From positions 1 to 16,240 of the forward strand of contig JAEYTL010000059.1 of assembly GCA_023434025.1 (NCBI GenBank): 16,240 bases of DNA, in the 5' to 3' direction. Origin of the DNA: Bacteroidota bacterium. Lineage in GTDB: Bacteria > Bacteroidota > Bacteroidia > Flavobacteriales > Flavobacteriaceae. The notes beneath the pieces were generated by a model. It did not search any database. It saw only the letters and a list, made by a program, of their open reading frames with translations, and had not been told where the DNA came from. Below, in pieces: positions 1 to 6,854 of this stretch. Numbering within the stretch: position 1 is the stretch's first letter; every line of letters starts with the position of its first letter. The translations under genes were made by a program, and so were the position numbers.

Positions 1-1
1 C

Positions 2-1342
2 CTCAATGAAGAAGAAGTTTCCAAAATAAAGAACCTGGTTCTTAATGCCAAAGAGGATGGCAGTTATAAAGCCTATATCACAGAATATATATTGTCGCCG
101 GCCGAATTAACTAAGCTGGCCAACAACGAACCCATTGGCGAAAAGTATCCGTCTGCGGTGACCGATGTAAGCACGTATTCCCGTTTTTCCATCGAGGGAG
201 ACGGAGCAGGTTGTGTAGAAGTACGCACCTATACGGTCAGGTATTGCAATAACAGTTCAGGACAAACCATTGTTAACACGGGAACAAACGGTGGGAACAG
301 CAGTGATTGTTATGACGGATATTATGAAGAGGAGTATCAGGTAATGATTATTGATGCCGGTTGTTTGTCGGGTGGCGGAGGCGGAGGCGGAAACAATTCG
401 GGCGGAGATATTCCCGGCTATAATCCGGGAGACGGGAGCGGAAACAGCGGTGGCGGTTCATCGTCAGGCGGAAATACCGGAAACCCGGATCCGGATAACA
501 ACGGAAACCCGACTGATCCAAACTCGGATCTGAATGACGGCTATACACCAATCATTACAACTCCAATTCTCACCATAGATAAAAGAGAAGTTCGGTTGTA
601 TAATCATTTAAACACAAGCCAACAGACATGGTGGAACAGTGCCCCTGCGGAAACAAAAAATGCACTGTTGGATTACTTTAATCAAAATTCACCGAATAAT
701 GCCGTTACAGCAGAAGCGATGACGTTTATTTTGGAGCTGATTAACGATTATATAAATTTTCCAACAGCAGAAGGAGAAGATGGAGGAGATGAATTTAAAT
801 ATGATGATTATAGTAATATACAAACCCAAACCCAGACATTGCCGGGAAGGAATGCTTTTTATGCTGCATTTCCGAAAGTAGGAACAGCAGGAATGCCGTC
901 ACCACAAGTTTATCAATTGATAGGTGGTCATCCTTATCAGGCTCATCTAGCGAATAATCCTAATTATCAAAATGCTTGTGCTTTAAGAGTGTCAAGAGCT
1001 TTGAATTATACCGGTAGAACAGTCCAGGTTTTTAAAAATAATAATAACGAACAAAAAACAGAAAAAGGGAGTGATAATCTAAATTATATTTTAGATGCAG
1101 CTAGTTTATTAGCTTACATGAAGAAAACTTTTCCAAATAGTCAACCCATACATTTAATAGACAAAACACCAATAGAAATTAAATCTGCATTACAAGGTAA
1201 ATGGGGTATTTATATTATGATTCCAAAAGATAGAGGAACATTTGGTGCGACCGGTCATGCTGATTTTTGGAGTAATACGGGTTGTTTGAGTGGATGTTAC
1301 TTTGATAAAGCAAAAGAAGTGTATTTTTGGGAATTATTTTAA
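2..1342 (+). CDS. Polymorphic-toxin-type secreted protein with C-terminal Tae4-like amidase domain (5' partial)
   Basis: The reading frame is open from the left edge (446 visible codons), so the N-terminus lies outside the window; the TTG at 92 is only an internal codon. Visible order: a Cys-containing region (to about residue 120), a Gly/Ser/Asn/Pro-rich linker (about 120-180), a short WWN-containing helical segment (about 195-250), then a C-terminal domain (about 285-446). That last domain resembles Tae4 amidases, which cut the peptide stems of peptidoglycan: NACALRVSRALNY carries the likely catalytic Cys (codon 977-979), GHADFW the catalytic His (codon 1256-1258), and the protein ends EVYFWELF as Tae4 proteins typically do. 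Two further Cys (TGCLSGC) could form a disulfide. The toxin part is visibly more AT-rich than the linker, as expected for an exchangeable toxin tip. A lipoprotein gene starts 10 bp downstream. The Tae4 call rests on motif recognition; the secretion route is not visible. Confidence 0.8.
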   Translation, partial: LNEEEVSKIKNLVLNAKEDGSYKAYITEYILSPAELTKLANNEPIGEKYPSAVTDVSTYSRFSIEGDGAGCVEVRTYTVRYCNNSSGQTIVNTGTNGGNSSDCYDGYYEEEYQVMIIDAGCLSGGGGGGGNNSGGDIPGYNPGDGSGNSGGGSSSGGNTGNPDPDNNGNPTDPNSDLNDGYTPIITTPILTIDKREVRLYNHLNTSQQTWWNSAPAETKNALLDYFNQNSPNNAVTAEAMTFILELINDYINFPTAEGEDGGDEFKYDDYSNIQTQTQTLPGRNAFYAAFPKVGTAGMPSPQVYQLIGGHPYQAHLANNPNYQNACALRVSRALNYTGRTVQVFKNNNNEQKTEKGSDNLNYILDAASLLAYMKKTFPNSQPIHLIDKTPIEIKSALQGKWGIYIMIPKDRGTFGATGHADFWSNTGCLSGCYFDKAKEVYFWELF

Positions 1343-1352
1343 AATTTAAATT

Positions 1353-1778
1353 ATGAGAATTATTCTAGGGATATTTATGGTTTTATTGTTTTTTAGTTGT
1401 TCGAACTATGAAAAAATTGGAAATTATAGGTACAAATTGCATATTCAAAGAAGTAATATTGGTGAATTTGATGCTTTAATTAAAAAGTATAAAGTATTTG
1501 TAAGTAGCAATAATGACACTATTTTTTTCTCATTAATAAAAGCTCAGAAATTAGATTATGAAACAGAAAGAGATACTGTTTTTGCTTATGGTAAAATAGA
1601 AGTAAAAAAGGATAATAATAAAATATTTATCATAACAAAAGAAATAAATGTTAATGGATATGAAAATTTCACTAAAATAGACTCGGTTGTTAGATACTTT
1701 GAACAGATTAATGACGGCAAAGTTAAATTTAACAAAGCTGTTTATTATAAGGATGGTCAAATTAAGGATAAATTATAA
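1353..1778 (+). CDS. Small lipoprotein, candidate immunity protein for the amidase toxin
   Basis: The ATG lies 10 bp after the toxin stop, so the two are probably co-transcribed. The 141-residue product starts with a short hydrophobic signal and a lipobox (LLFFSC, Cys at about residue 16), predicting a lipid-anchored protein in the periplasm or on the outer membrane. Mature Tae4 toxins act in the periplasm and their known Tai4 immunity proteins are periplasmic, so position and location both fit an immunity role. I recognise no Tai4 sequence motif, so this is inference from context. The gene is very AT-rich, like the toxin domain. The frame ends at a TAA at 1776-1778, but a different frame continues coherently to 1914, suggesting that the original protein was about 45 residues longer. 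Confidence 0.6.
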   Translation: MRIILGIFMVLLFFSCSNYEKIGNYRYKLHIQRSNIGEFDALIKKYKVFVSSNNDTIFFSLIKAQKLDYETERDTVFAYGKIEVKKDNNKIFIITKEINVNGYENFTKIDSVVRYFEQINDGKVKFNKAVYYKDGQIKDKL

Positions 1779-1914
1779 ACTGGATAATAATTATTTCGAT
1801 AGTGTAAGAATAAATTTATACGGAACAATGTCTTTAAAACTATTTATTGAAGGCATAGGCACAATATATACTTATGAGAAACACCATGTGATTTTAATTA
1901 ATTCAAGTTGCTAG
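1767..1914 (+). pseudogene. Possible frameshifted C-terminal tail of the lipoprotein gene
   Basis: After the TAA of the lipoprotein gene, a +1 shift near 1767 gives an uninterrupted continuation to a TAG at 1912-1914, reading INYKLDNNYFDSVRINLYGT and ending HHVILINSSC. It is rich in alternating aromatic/hydrophobic and charged residues like the preceding protein, and joins smoothly after the residues YYKDGQIK. Together they would make a lipoprotein of about 186 residues. The A-rich sequence around 1762-1775 is a typical slippage site. This could be a real mutation, a sequencing error, or chance openness of a short frame. Confidence 0.35.
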
Positions 1915-2189
1915 TTTCGTTATAAATAAAATAAAACAAAGGATGACTAAATTTGTTTTGCCGACAAATAAAAAAACCCAATGCTTACATACAATTTCTC
2001 TGAAAAAGAACTTTGTTGATAACAACTGAATTAATCCTTTTTCAATAATTTTATATCGAACTCACGTTAAAAAGCTTTTTCCAAGAACAATACATGCTGT
2101 AACACTGGATGGATTTCTTATAAAACTGACTCTCTTTGTATTTGGATTACAATTAACTAAAGCTATGAACTAGCAACTTGAATTAATTA
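1895..2189. repeat. Perfect 22-bp inverted repeat flanking 251 bp
   Basis: Positions 1895-1916 are the exact reverse complement of 2168-2189 (the left arm ends CAAGTTGCTAGTT, the right arm begins AACTAGCAACTTG). The left arm covers the last codons and TAG of the putative lipoprotein tail, so the right arm looks like an inverted copy of that gene end. The match stops abruptly on both sides and I see no target-site duplication and no transposase. It could be a relic of an inverted duplication at a toxin/immunity locus or a small MITE-like element. Confidence 0.6.
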
Positions 2190-2190
2190 G

Positions 2191-2218
2191 TAAAAATAGC
2201 GGCCAAATTTATGCCGCT
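2191..2218 (-). terminator. Possible terminator or stem-loop, minus-strand orientation
   Basis: AGCGGC (2198-2203) pairs with GCCGCT (2213-2218) around a 9-nt loop, a GC-rich stem in otherwise AT-rich DNA. Read on the minus strand the stem is followed by ATTTTTA, as in an intrinsic terminator; the plus strand lacks a U tract. No minus-strand gene is visible upstream of it, so it may be a relic. Confidence 0.3.
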
Positions 2219-2524
2219 TATACATTACCTTAATCATTTTAAAACGGACAAAAACTATATATTTGGAATAATAAACAGTTCGAAACAGGGGAAGCTTGCA
2301 ACACGTGTAATTTGTACTTAATTTTTTAAATTATTTTTGATTTAGTAGCTGTGAATCTGTGGCTAAAAAAATAATTACCTGTAAAACAATGCATTAAATT
2401 TTTAATGATAATGCACTACGGGTAATTTATTAATATTAAAATCTGAAAAACATAGACAATTTCAGATATTCCGGTTAAATTTATTTTATTTGCTTGAGGA
2501 AGATTTTTTTATCTTCACTTTTTA

Positions 2525-2532
2525 TATTTTTG
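2525..2532 (+). promoter_or_regulatory. Bacteroidota -7 box of glyQS, 7 nt before the ATG
   Basis: TATTTTTG fits TAnnTTTG exactly. It ends 7 nt before the glyQS ATG at 2540, so transcription would begin at or within a few bases of the start codon. No clear -33 TTTG stands at the usual distance; an AT-rich stem (GAAGAT 2500-2505 with ATCTTC 2512-2517) occupies that place. Confidence 0.55.
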
Positions 2533-2539
2533 CACCATT

Positions 2540-4081
2540 ATGGCAAAACAGGAAGATAATTTTAAGAATGTAATTTCACATGCAAAGGAGTACGGATTCA
2601 TTTTTCCGTCGAGTGAGATTTACGACGGCTTAAGTGCCGTGTACGATTATGCCCAAAACGGGGCGGAATTAAAGAAAAACATCCGGGAATACTGGTGGAA
2701 ATCGATGGTGCAGATGCATGAGAACATCGTGGGGATCGATGCGGCAATTTTTATGCACCCCACTACCTGGAAGGCATCCGGCCACGTGGATGCGTTTAAC
2801 GATCCGCTGATTGACAACAAAGATTCGAAAAAAAGATACCGTGCCGATGTACTGATTGAGGAGTATGCCGAAAAACTGAATCAGAAAGCACAAAAAGAAA
2901 TCGACAAAGCCAGAGAGCGTTTTGGCGATGCTTTTGACGAAGCCCAATATGTGGCCACCAATGCCCGTGTGATGGAATATAAGGCCAGACAACGCGAAAT
3001 TCTGGAGCGGATGGCCCGTTCATTAGGCAATGAAGATTTGGCCGATGTAAAGGCGTTAATTGAAGAATTGGAAATTGCCTGTCCGGAATCAGGTTCCCGG
3101 AACTGGACCGAAGTGCGTCAGTTTAACCTGATGTTCGGCACCAAGTTAGGGGCTTCTGCCGACAGTGCGATGGACTTATACCTGCGTCCGGAAACCGCTC
3201 AGGGTATTTTTGTGAATTTCCTGAACGTGCAAAAATCGGGTCGTATGAAGATCCCGTTCGGAATTGCTCAAACCGGAAAAGCATTCAGAAATGAGATTGT
3301 GGCCCGTCAGTTCATCTTCCGTATGCGTGAATTTGAGCAAATGGAGATGCAGTTTTTCGTAAAACCGGGCGAAGAGATGAAATGGTATGAATACTGGAAA
3401 GAAACCCGTTTAAAATGGCATTTATCGCTTGGTTTAGGCAAAGAAAATTACCGTTTTCACGACCACGAAAAATTAGCTCATTATGCCAATGCGGCGGCAG
3501 ATATTGAATTTAATTTCCCGTTCGGATTCAAAGAACTGGAAGGAATTCACTCGCGTACCGATTTTGATTTAAAGGCTCATGAGCAGTATTCCGGGAAAAA
3601 ACTGCAGTATTTTGATACGGAGGAAAATAAAAACTATGTGCCCTATGTGGTAGAAACTTCGGTTGGTTTAGACCGGATGTTTTTGGCGGTTTTCTCTAAT
3701 TCTTTAACAGAAGAGGTGTTAGAAGACGGTTCAACCCGTACGGTTTTGCGTTTGCCTTCGGTTTTGGCACCCACCAAAGCGGCGGTTCTGCCATTAATTA
3801 AAAAAGACGGTTTGCCCGAAATATCCCGAAAAATTGTAGAAGAACTGAAATGGGATTTCAACGTAGCGTATGACGAAAAGGATGCCGTAGGCCGTCGTTA
3901 CAGAAGACAGGATGCGTTGGGAACGCCGTTCTGCATCACGGTAGATCATCAGACCGCAGAAGATGAAACGGTTACCATCCGTCACCGGGATTCCATGCAG
4001 CAGGATCGTGTGAAGATATCAGAATTAAGAGCTATTATCACCAATGATGTCTCGATGCGGAACTGGTTGATGAAAATGTAA
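2540..4081 (+). CDS. glyQS: Glycine--tRNA ligase, single-chain (alpha2) type
   Basis: Charges tRNA-Gly with glycine in the cytoplasm; essential for translation. At 513 residues it has the length of the dimeric class II enzyme, not the two-subunit alpha2beta2 form. Visible features: conserved N-terminus with SSEIYDGLSAVYDY (about 24-37), the inserted region with SGSRNWTEVRQFNLMFGT (about 184-201), LRPETAQGIFVNF (215-227), class II motif 2 with FRNEI (249-253) and RMREFEQMEM (261-270), motif 3 ETSVGLDRM (372-380), and a C-terminal anticodon-binding domain (about 410-505). The start MAKQEDNFKN is typical of Bacteroidota homologues, so the ATG is secure. Transcribed alone: its own -7 box precedes it and a strong terminator follows it. 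GC content is higher than in the toxin locus to its left, as expected for a core gene. Confidence 0.97.
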   Translation: MAKQEDNFKNVISHAKEYGFIFPSSEIYDGLSAVYDYAQNGAELKKNIREYWWKSMVQMHENIVGIDAAIFMHPTTWKASGHVDAFNDPLIDNKDSKKRYRADVLIEEYAEKLNQKAQKEIDKARERFGDAFDEAQYVATNARVMEYKARQREILERMARSLGNEDLADVKALIEELEIACPESGSRNWTEVRQFNLMFGTKLGASADSAMDLYLRPETAQGIFVNFLNVQKSGRMKIPFGIAQTGKAFRNEIVARQFIFRMREFEQMEMQFFVKPGEEMKWYEYWKETRLKWHLSLGLGKENYRFHDHEKLAHYANAAADIEFNFPFGFKELEGIHSRTDFDLKAHEQYSGKKLQYFDTEENKNYVPYVVETSVGLDRMFLAVFSNSLTEEVLEDGSTRTVLRLPSVLAPTKAAVLPLIKKDGLPEISRKIVEELKWDFNVAYDEKDAVGRRYRRQDALGTPFCITVDHQTAEDETVTIRHRDSMQQDRVKISELRAIITNDVSMRNWLMKM

Positions 4082-4102
4082 TAAACAAAGCATAATATGT
4101 AG

Positions 4103-4135
4103 TAAGGCTTTCCGGTTGGGAAGTCTTATTTGTTT
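4103..4135 (+). terminator. Intrinsic terminator after glyQS
   Basis: An 11-bp stem (TAAGGCTTTCC, 4103-4113, with GGGAAGTCTTA, 4118-4128; two G-T pairs) encloses the loop GGTT and is followed by TTTGTTT. It begins 22 nt after the glyQS stop. The trailing T tract also contains the -33 TTTG of the next promoter, so terminator and promoter share bases. Confidence 0.8.
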
Positions 4136-4157
4136 AAATTTGCAGGGCTTATCTTTG
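4129..4157 (+). promoter_or_regulatory. Promoter of the LytS/LytTR pair (TTTG-N17-TAtcTTTG)
   Basis: TTTG at 4129-4132 and TATCTTTG at 4150-4157, 17 nt apart, fit the Flavobacterium promoter. The -7 box ends 4 nt before the ATG at 4162, predicting a leaderless transcript. A second -7-like box, TAAATTTG at 4135-4142, could give a leader of roughly 10-15 nt instead. Confidence 0.6.
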
Positions 4158-4161
4158 GTTT

Positions 4162-4929
4162 ATGGATGCGGAAAATTTAAAAAACTACGTTTATTTTTTA
4201 GTTGTTGCCTTAATTTTAGTGGCTGGAACCGCTCTTTTTTTTGGATATAAGCTGTTTCAGTCGTTAAAAAGAAAAGAAGTTATCGAAACGCAATTCCGGC
4301 AACTGGAAGATAAGGTGAACAACCTTCAGCTGGAAAACCTGGAAGCCAAGCTCAACCCGCATTTGTTTAAGAACATACTGAATTCCATCCAATCACATGC
4401 CTATCAAACCTATTTTGCACTGGATAAACTGGCCAATGTGCTGGATTATATTCTGTATGAAAGCCGGAAGAAGTTTGTCACGCCCAAAGAAGAAATTGAG
4501 TTTGCCTGTAATTTGATCGAAATCAATAAAATTAAAGTCAGCCCGCTTTTTGAGTTGAAAGTGAAGATGAAAGTAAAGGAAGAAGAACTGCTTTATACTC
4601 AAAAATTAATGGCTCCGATGATTTCCATTGATTTGATTGAAAACGCCTTCAAACATGCTGATTTACAAAGTGAGAATGCGTTTATTTCCATTGTTTTCGA
4701 ATTTAAGGAAAGTGTTTTCAGCTTAACCGTTTCCAATAAAATTTCGCAGAAATCCAAATTAGAAAAGGAAAAGGGTGGTTTTGGAACCCAAACATTAGAA
4801 CAAAGACTAAAAATTATCTATAAAGACCATTTTAAACTGGAACGGTTTGTAGAAAAAGACGTTTATATTGCTCACTTAAAAATTAATTTACTTGAACACA
4901 AGGCTGAAATGCTTGCTGCTCGACGATGA
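4162..4929 (+). CDS. LytS-family sensor histidine kinase (His_kinase / HATPase_c)
   Basis: A 255-residue kinase that would phosphorylate the LytTR regulator encoded next to it. One N-terminal transmembrane segment (about 8-29), a short coiled-coil linker (about 35-62), the His_kinase motif LNPHLFKNILNSI with phosphoacceptor His67, the ATP-binding N-box IENAFKHAD (Asn161) and a G-box GGFGTQTLEQRL (205-216). There is no room for an extracellular sensor domain, so the signal is probably sensed within the membrane or through a partner. The minimal build is common in Bacteroidota LytS/LytTR pairs. It overlaps the regulator gene by 38 bp, implying coupled translation. No other gene shares its promoter on the left. 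Confidence 0.9.
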   Translation: MDAENLKNYVYFLVVALILVAGTALFFGYKLFQSLKRKEVIETQFRQLEDKVNNLQLENLEAKLNPHLFKNILNSIQSHAYQTYFALDKLANVLDYILYESRKKFVTPKEEIEFACNLIEINKIKVSPLFELKVKMKVKEEELLYTQKLMAPMISIDLIENAFKHADLQSENAFISIVFEFKESVFSLTVSNKISQKSKLEKEKGGFGTQTLEQRLKIIYKDHFKLERFVEKDVYIAHLKINLLEHKAEMLAARR

Positions 4930-5608
4930 GCTGCCCGGTTTAACCTATCTGAAAATGCTTTGCGAACAAATTCCGGAACTGGAGGTCGTCAAAGCATTTA
5001 ATAACCCCGATGTGTTTTTAAGCGAGCTGCCCGGATTAGACTTCGATTTGTGTATTCTGGATATTGAAATGCCTGTGATTTCGGGTATTGAAATGGCAAA
5101 TCTGCTGCAAGATAAACTCATCATTTTTGCCACGGCTTACAAAGAATTTGCCTTGGAAGCATTTGAATTGGATGCCGTTGATTATCTGCAAAAACCCATC
5201 AGAAAAGAACGGCTGCAAATGGCCGTGCAAAAAGCATTGAAAAGAAGCCAGATTCAAAATCCACCCAAAAAATTTATCCAACTACAGGCCGATAAAGGTA
5301 AACTGCTTTTATATTTTGATAAAATCAACTGCATCAAAACGGCTGTATTAGACAGCAGGGATAAAGAAGTGTTGATGAAAGATGGCTCAACCCTGGTTTT
5401 AAAAAATATTTCTTTCGAAAAACTGTTGGAATTGCTTCCAACGGCAGATTTTTGCCGGATCAATAAGCATGAGATCATCAGATTGGGCATCGTTCAGTTT
5501 TTTTCTGCCGATCAGATTACGACAAATATTGTCATAAAAGAAAAAAATCTTATCCTCATGCTGGGGAATACCTACAAAAATGACTTTCTGTCTAAAGTCA
5601 GGTTATAA
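4892..5608 (+). CDS. LytTR-family response regulator
   Basis: A 238-residue DNA-binding regulator. Receiver domain about 5-115 with the acidic pair in LLLDDE (about 11-13), phosphoacceptor Asp57 in CILDIEMP, Thr81 and Lys101 (YLQKP), all key residues intact; LytTR DNA-binding domain about 130-238 (CRINKHEII segment). The start is TTG at 4892: the receiver beta-1 strand KCLLLDDE begins at residue 6, so there is no room for a later start, and no in-frame ATG precedes it. The gene starts 38 bp inside the kinase gene. A 14-bp direct repeat with 21-bp period directly downstream, ahead of the next operon, is a plausible binding site for this protein. Confidence 0.92.
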   Translation: MNTRLKCLLLDDELPGLTYLKMLCEQIPELEVVKAFNNPDVFLSELPGLDFDLCILDIEMPVISGIEMANLLQDKLIIFATAYKEFALEAFELDAVDYLQKPIRKERLQMAVQKALKRSQIQNPPKKFIQLQADKGKLLLYFDKINCIKTAVLDSRDKEVLMKDGSTLVLKNISFEKLLELLPTADFCRINKHEIIRLGIVQFFSADQITTNIVIKEKNLILMLGNTYKNDFLSKVRL

Positions 5609-5643
5609 TTGATTACATTTTTTTTGATTTTCATTACATTTTT
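5609..5643. repeat. Direct repeat with 21-bp period, candidate LytTR binding site
   Basis: TTgATTACATTTTT (5609-5622) recurs as TTcATTACATTTTT (5630-5643), 13 of 14 bases equal, spaced exactly two helical turns. LytTR regulators characteristically bind paired direct repeats about 21-22 bp apart. The site lies immediately after the LytTR gene and about 30 bp upstream of the putative -33 element of the next operon, where an activator would bind. Confidence 0.5.
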
Positions 5644-5673
5644 CGGGTTGTTGTTTACAGCCAACCTGAATAA

Positions 5674-5710
5674 TTTGTGTTTATGTCAGACTTTTGAACT
5701 ATAAACTTTG
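5674..5710 (+). promoter_or_regulatory. Possible promoter of the TIM-barrel/antiporter operon
   Basis: TTTG at 5674-5677 and a -7-like TATAAACTTTG at 5700-5710, with one base too many between TA and TTTG, ending 7 nt before the ATG at 5718. Imperfect match, which would suit dependence on an activator bound at the upstream direct repeat. Confidence 0.35.
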
Positions 5711-5717
5711 CATAATC

Positions 5718-6431
5718 ATGGAAATGATAAGTCAAAATGATTTTTACTGGTTAAAAAAGAATAATCTTTTCAATAAAATGAAAGAATATTTTTTGAGGAA
5801 TCCTTTAAAGCCGTTGCAGTATTCAAAATCTTTGGTTCAAAACTGCCAGGGGCTTTTGCTTCATAACAAAAGAGTAAAAACACTTCTTTTTTCAACGGAT
5901 ATGGCTATTATAGAGAATATTGAGGCAGATGCTGTTTTAGCAGTATATCCTTTTTCTCCTTCAGAACGAATTATGAAATCCATTATTTCCTTTTCCGATA
6001 AACCGGTAATTTGTGGAGTAGGCGGTGGTTTTACAAAAGGCAAAAAATCGCTTGACATGGCTTTGGCAGCAGAGCAAATGGGAGCAGCAGCTGTAATTGT
6101 TAATCAGCCCTTTTTGAATAAGGATATTGAAATTATTAAGCGTAAAATAAATATTCCGATAATTTCAAGTGTTGCTACGGCTGATTTTTCTTTTCAAAGC
6201 AGAATAGAGTCCGGAATTGATGTTTTTCATATAACAGGAGGTCAGAATACAACCAAAATAATTGAACTGATCAGGCAGATATCGCCCTCCTTTCCGGTAA
6301 TTGCTACGGGTGGAAAAACAAAAGAAAATGTCCTGTGTTCTGTAGCATCAGGGGTTAATGCAATTGTTTTATCTCCTCCTACCAATAGTGAACTTTTTAA
6401 ATCAATAATGAATAAATATAGAAATGTGTAA
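5718..6431 (+). CDS. TIM-barrel phosphate-binding-type protein of unknown substrate
   Basis: 237 residues from the ATG at 5718. A TTG at 5694 would extend it by eight residues but lies in the promoter region, so I reject it. The pattern of strands and Gly-rich turns fits a (beta/alpha)8 barrel of the TIM phosphate-binding superfamily (as in IMP dehydrogenase-, nitronate monooxygenase- or KDPG-aldolase-like folds): TLLFSTD (56-61), VICGVGGGFT (98-106), AAAVIVNQP (123-131), IPIISSVATADF (147-157), IDVFHITGGQ (168-176) and the phosphate-grip strand FPVIATGGKT (192-201). No catalytic residue can be assigned with confidence, so the reaction is unknown. It overlaps the next gene by 8 bp, which suggests translational coupling with the small exported protein and the antiporter. 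Confidence 0.7.
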   Translation: MEMISQNDFYWLKKNNLFNKMKEYFLRNPLKPLQYSKSLVQNCQGLLLHNKRVKTLLFSTDMAIIENIEADAVLAVYPFSPSERIMKSIISFSDKPVICGVGGGFTKGKKSLDMALAAEQMGAAAVIVNQPFLNKDIEIIKRKINIPIISSVATADFSFQSRIESGIDVFHITGGQNTTKIIELIRQISPSFPVIATGGKTKENVLCSVASGVNAIVLSPPTNSELFKSIMNKYRNV

Positions 6432-6852
6432 GTCAAGCAGGATTATATTCCAAAAAAGATATGTAATAATTGTGCTGACTTTGTTTAGCTCAATACACTT
6501 AAAAGCTCAGGACAGGGTTAGTTTTACTTTGTTTGACGGCATTGCAATAGCGGGGTATGTTGATCGGGGAGCTTTTGTCAATTTTACAGGACCCAATGTG
6601 AGTCTGATATCAAATGATTCAAAATTTATTTTTGGAATGCTGCCTTCCTTGCGGTTCAAAGAAGATCAGGGAACACCTAAAAATTCATTTGTAATGCCTA
6701 ACCTGGGTGTTGGGTTTACTTACAGCTATAAGCTGCTGGCTGTTCAGCTTCCGCTTTATTACAATGCCAAGACCGCAACAAGTAACGGAAAATGGAATGT
6801 TGGAATAGGATTGGGAATGCGATTAAACTTTTTAAATAAAAATTCAAATTAA
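6424..6852 (+). CDS. Small exported protein, possible outer-membrane beta-barrel
   Basis: 142 residues. The N-terminus is positively charged, then hydrophobic (YVIIVLTLFSSIHL), ending KAQ|D, a good signal peptidase I site at about residue 29. The rest alternates small/aromatic residues in strand-like runs (VSFTLFDGIAIAGY, PNLGVGFTYSY, WNVGIGLGMRLNF), typical of short outer-membrane beta-barrel or barrel-like proteins. Only about eight strands could fit. No specific family is recognised. It starts inside the last codons of the upstream gene and ends 2 bp before the antiporter ATG, so it belongs to the same operon. Confidence 0.65.
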   Translation: MCKSSRIIFQKRYVIIVLTLFSSIHLKAQDRVSFTLFDGIAIAGYVDRGAFVNFTGPNVSLISNDSKFIFGMLPSLRFKEDQGTPKNSFVMPNLGVGFTYSYKLLAVQLPLYYNAKTATSNGKWNVGIGLGMRLNFLNKNSN

Positions 6853-6854
6853 CT

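Larger units (their letters stand above)
1915..2539. other. AT-rich intergenic gap without a recognisable gene
   Basis: No reading frame of convincing length or composition on either strand. The stretch holds the right arm of the 22-bp inverted repeat (2168-2189), a GC-rich hairpin (2198-2218), and an imperfect long inverted repeat at about 2370-2431 whose outer arms are AATAATTACC and GGTAATTTATT. The glyQS promoter lies at its right end. Its position after a toxin/immunity pair suggests decayed cassette DNA. Confidence 0.5.

Noticed and set aside
1551..1760. Short minus-strand frame opposite the lipoprotein gene
   Set aside because: Low-complexity Phe/Ile/Tyr-rich product expected from AT-rich antisense; no support.
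2198..2218. GC-rich hairpin as an integron attC site
   Set aside because: Lacks the attC core-site sequences (GTT / AAC ends) and no integrase or cassette array is present.
5644..5668. CGGGTTG/CAACCTG stem after the LytS/LytTR pair
   Set aside because: Seven pairs with an 11-nt loop and no T run after it; not a convincing terminator.
5694..5717. TTG start extending the TIM-barrel gene upstream
   Set aside because: Overlaps the putative -7 region; the ATG at 5718 is a normal start and the fold is complete without the extra residues.
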